A stretch of DNA of 64,000 nucleotides, from assembly GCA_964550125.1 (NCBI GenBank), contig CAZJWC010000004.1, forward strand, positions 1 to 64,000, given 5' to 3'. The stretch's first letter is position 1, and each line of letters opens with the position of its first letter. Source of the stretch: CAZJWC01 sp964550125 (GTDB lineage: Bacteria > Bacillota > Clostridia > Christensenellales > Borkfalkiaceae). Shown one piece after another: positions 62,893 through 64,000 of this stretch. The notes under the pieces are model-generated. The model saw only the letters and a program-made list of their open reading frames with translations. It ran no database searches and had not been told where the DNA came from. The position numbers and the translations under genes were made by a program.

Positions 62893-63971
62893 TTAATTAT
62901 CTAACTTGCTTGCATAGTCATAAATTTTGTTGAACAAGTTATCTGATACTGATGAACGATAACGGCCAAGGAACATAAACACCTTTGTAAAGAATTCAGT
63001 GTTGTTTGCACCTATAACATAGGTGGGAACATGCTTATCTTTGTCAGGATTTAATACGAAAAGTTTATCAAATTCTTCACGCTCCTCTTTTGATAATGAA
63101 TTTAAAAATTCATCATTTGAAAAGGCATTTTCATAACTTGCATAAGGATTTGAAGTTGCATGAGGTTGTTGAGGTGCTTGATGGAAACTTTCCTCCTCAT
63201 TTATTTCGTGTAATCCCTTAGTTGAGTTGTTCGCAGGATTTACAAATTCTTCTTCCTCATCAACGGGAGGATAAACTTGTTTGAACGACATAGAATTTTG
63301 GGTTTGTTGTGTAGGAGTCATGGGTTGCTCATCGCTTACAACTTTTCCGTCTGCCGTAACGCCTCCTAGCATCATTTGTTGAGGTCCACCGATTAGCGTT
63401 TGTCCTCCGTTCATTATAGGAGAGCCATTTTCGTCAAACAATGGCATATCAGCAAAGGGGTCAAAGAAATTTCCGTTTGTTTGTGAACCGATAGGGGCTA
63501 AACCGTTAGGCATATCATAAGGTGAGTTGCCGATAGGTGCAAGGCCGTTTTCCATACCCATAGGCATATTACCGATAGGGGCTAAACCGTTAGGCATATC
63601 ATAAGGTGAGTTGCCGATAGGTGCAAGGCCGTTTTCCATACCCATAGGCATATTACCGATAGGTGCTAAACCGTTAGGCATATCATAAGGTGAGTTGCCG
63701 ATAGGTGCAAGACCGTTTTCCATACCCATAGGCATATTACCGATAGGGGCTAAACCGTTAGGCATATCATAAGGTGAGTTGCCGATAGGTGCAAGACCGT
63801 TTTCCATACCCATAGGCATATTACCGATAGGTGCTAAACCGTTAGGCATACCCATAGGTGAGTTGCCGATAGGTGCAAGACTGTTTTCCATACCCATAGG
63901 CATATTACCGATAGGTGCTAAACCGTTAGGCATATCATAAGGTGAGTTGCCGATAGGTGCAAGACCGTTTT
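62893..63971 (-). CDS. Repeat protein with Met/Asn/Gly/Pro-rich tandem array, 5' end in assembly gap
   Basis: Open on its 5' side into the Ns, so the true start is not seen; a Met at 63933 is a repeat residue. At least 11 copies of a 14-residue unit alternate as two versions (MPNGLAPIGNMPMG and MENGLAPIGNSPYD). A Gln/Met-rich linker, an acidic stretch (DEEEEF) and a C-terminal charged domain of about 80 residues (SKEEREEFDKLFVLNPDKD... YDYASKLDN) follow. No signal peptide can be judged. No family recognised; low-complexity repeats suggest a scaffold or surface role, but that is a guess. Confidence 0.7.
63487..63971 (-). repeat. 84-bp tandem repeat array (two 42-bp half-units), truncated by Ns
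   Basis: The coding array consists of near-identical 84-bp units, each two diverged 42-bp halves; five full 84-bp units plus partial ones are visible. Third-position changes (for example ggggct versus ggtgct) are few, indicating recent amplification. The assembly stops inside the array. Confidence 0.95.
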
Positions 63972-64000
63972 NNNNNNNNNNNNNNNNNNNNNNNNNNNNN
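63972..64000. other. Assembly gap (Ns)
   Basis: Unresolved bases to the end of the window, placed inside the tandem repeat; the real copy number is unknown. Confidence 0.99.

Noticed and set aside
63487..63971. Regularly spaced repeats that could be mistaken for a CRISPR array
   Set aside because: The period is a multiple of three, the repeats are in frame and directly adjacent without unique spacers, and they encode a regular peptide.
1..64000. tRNA, rRNA, insertion sequences, prophage and integrase genes
   Set aside because: None was recognised on either strand by eye; a tRNAscan or IS search would be needed for a firm negative.

Overview
The window is an AT-rich (roughly one third G+C), densely coded stretch of a Firmicutes chromosome, most likely an uncultured anaerobic Clostridia-type bacterium. 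The case rests on three things: sporulation and germination genes (spoIIE and a gerA-gerB-gerC operon), a complete trimeric [FeFe]-hydrogenase operon, and the Firmicute-style order smc-ftsY-ylxM-ffh-rpsP-khpA-rimM-trmD ... topA-trmFO-hslV-hslU. TGA is used as a stop, so the code is standard bacterial. The window ends in a run of Ns inside a tandem-repeat gene, which is a typical assembly break.

Layout. 1-3.3 kb: a candidate structured RNA, an ABC-2 exporter pair, and a thiamine transporter (thiT) behind a TPP riboswitch. 3.3-10.7 kb: a YfbR-like nucleotidase, the ger operon, an unknown membrane protein and spoIIE. 10.7-17.9 kb: mnmG and dnaA on the minus strand, divergent from recF, with dnaN not between them; then an LRR surface protein, a VanW-family protein and a DUF1836 regulator. 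18-32.3 kb: asnS, plsX, rnc, smc, ftsY, an isocitrate dehydrogenase-like gene, the SRP/ribosome-maturation operon and rbgA. 32.3-46.2 kb: rnhB, yraN, rplS with its leader, a GT-C-like membrane protein, comM, dprA, topA, trmFO, hslVU, hisS and trxA. 46.2-52.2 kb: FMN riboswitch and ribU, tsaE-tsaB-rimI, an alpha/beta hydrolase that appears to start at ATT, a membrane-embedded MurF-like ligase and a D-Ala-D-Ala ligase. 52.2-57.9 kb: the most unusual part, described next. 58-62.3 kb: hydrogenase operon. 62.3-64 kb: a small unknown protein and a repeat protein cut by the gap.

The most unusual region is 52.2-57.9 kb. Four neighbouring, undamaged genes encode proteins that clearly belong to enzyme families (ornithine/aspartate carbamoyltransferase, MalK/UgpC-type ABC ATPase, PHP metal hydrolase, AraM/EgsA glycerol-1-phosphate dehydrogenase), yet each has lost the residues its family uses for substrate, nucleotide or metal binding. 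A fifth gene, a HAD phosphatase, keeps its catalytic motifs. Good promoters, ribosome binding sites, terminators and overlapping stop/start junctions argue against simple pseudogenes. I read this as a candidate pseudoenzyme island; its function is unknown.

Regulation visible in the sequence includes two riboswitches with terminators, many promoters of the form -35, 17 nt, extended -10 (TGn then TATAAT-like), a perfect palindrome carrying overlapping dnaA and recF promoters, and a short terminator-like hairpin at the predicted 5' end of the hydrogenase transcript. No tRNA, rRNA, CRISPR array, insertion sequence or prophage was recognised.
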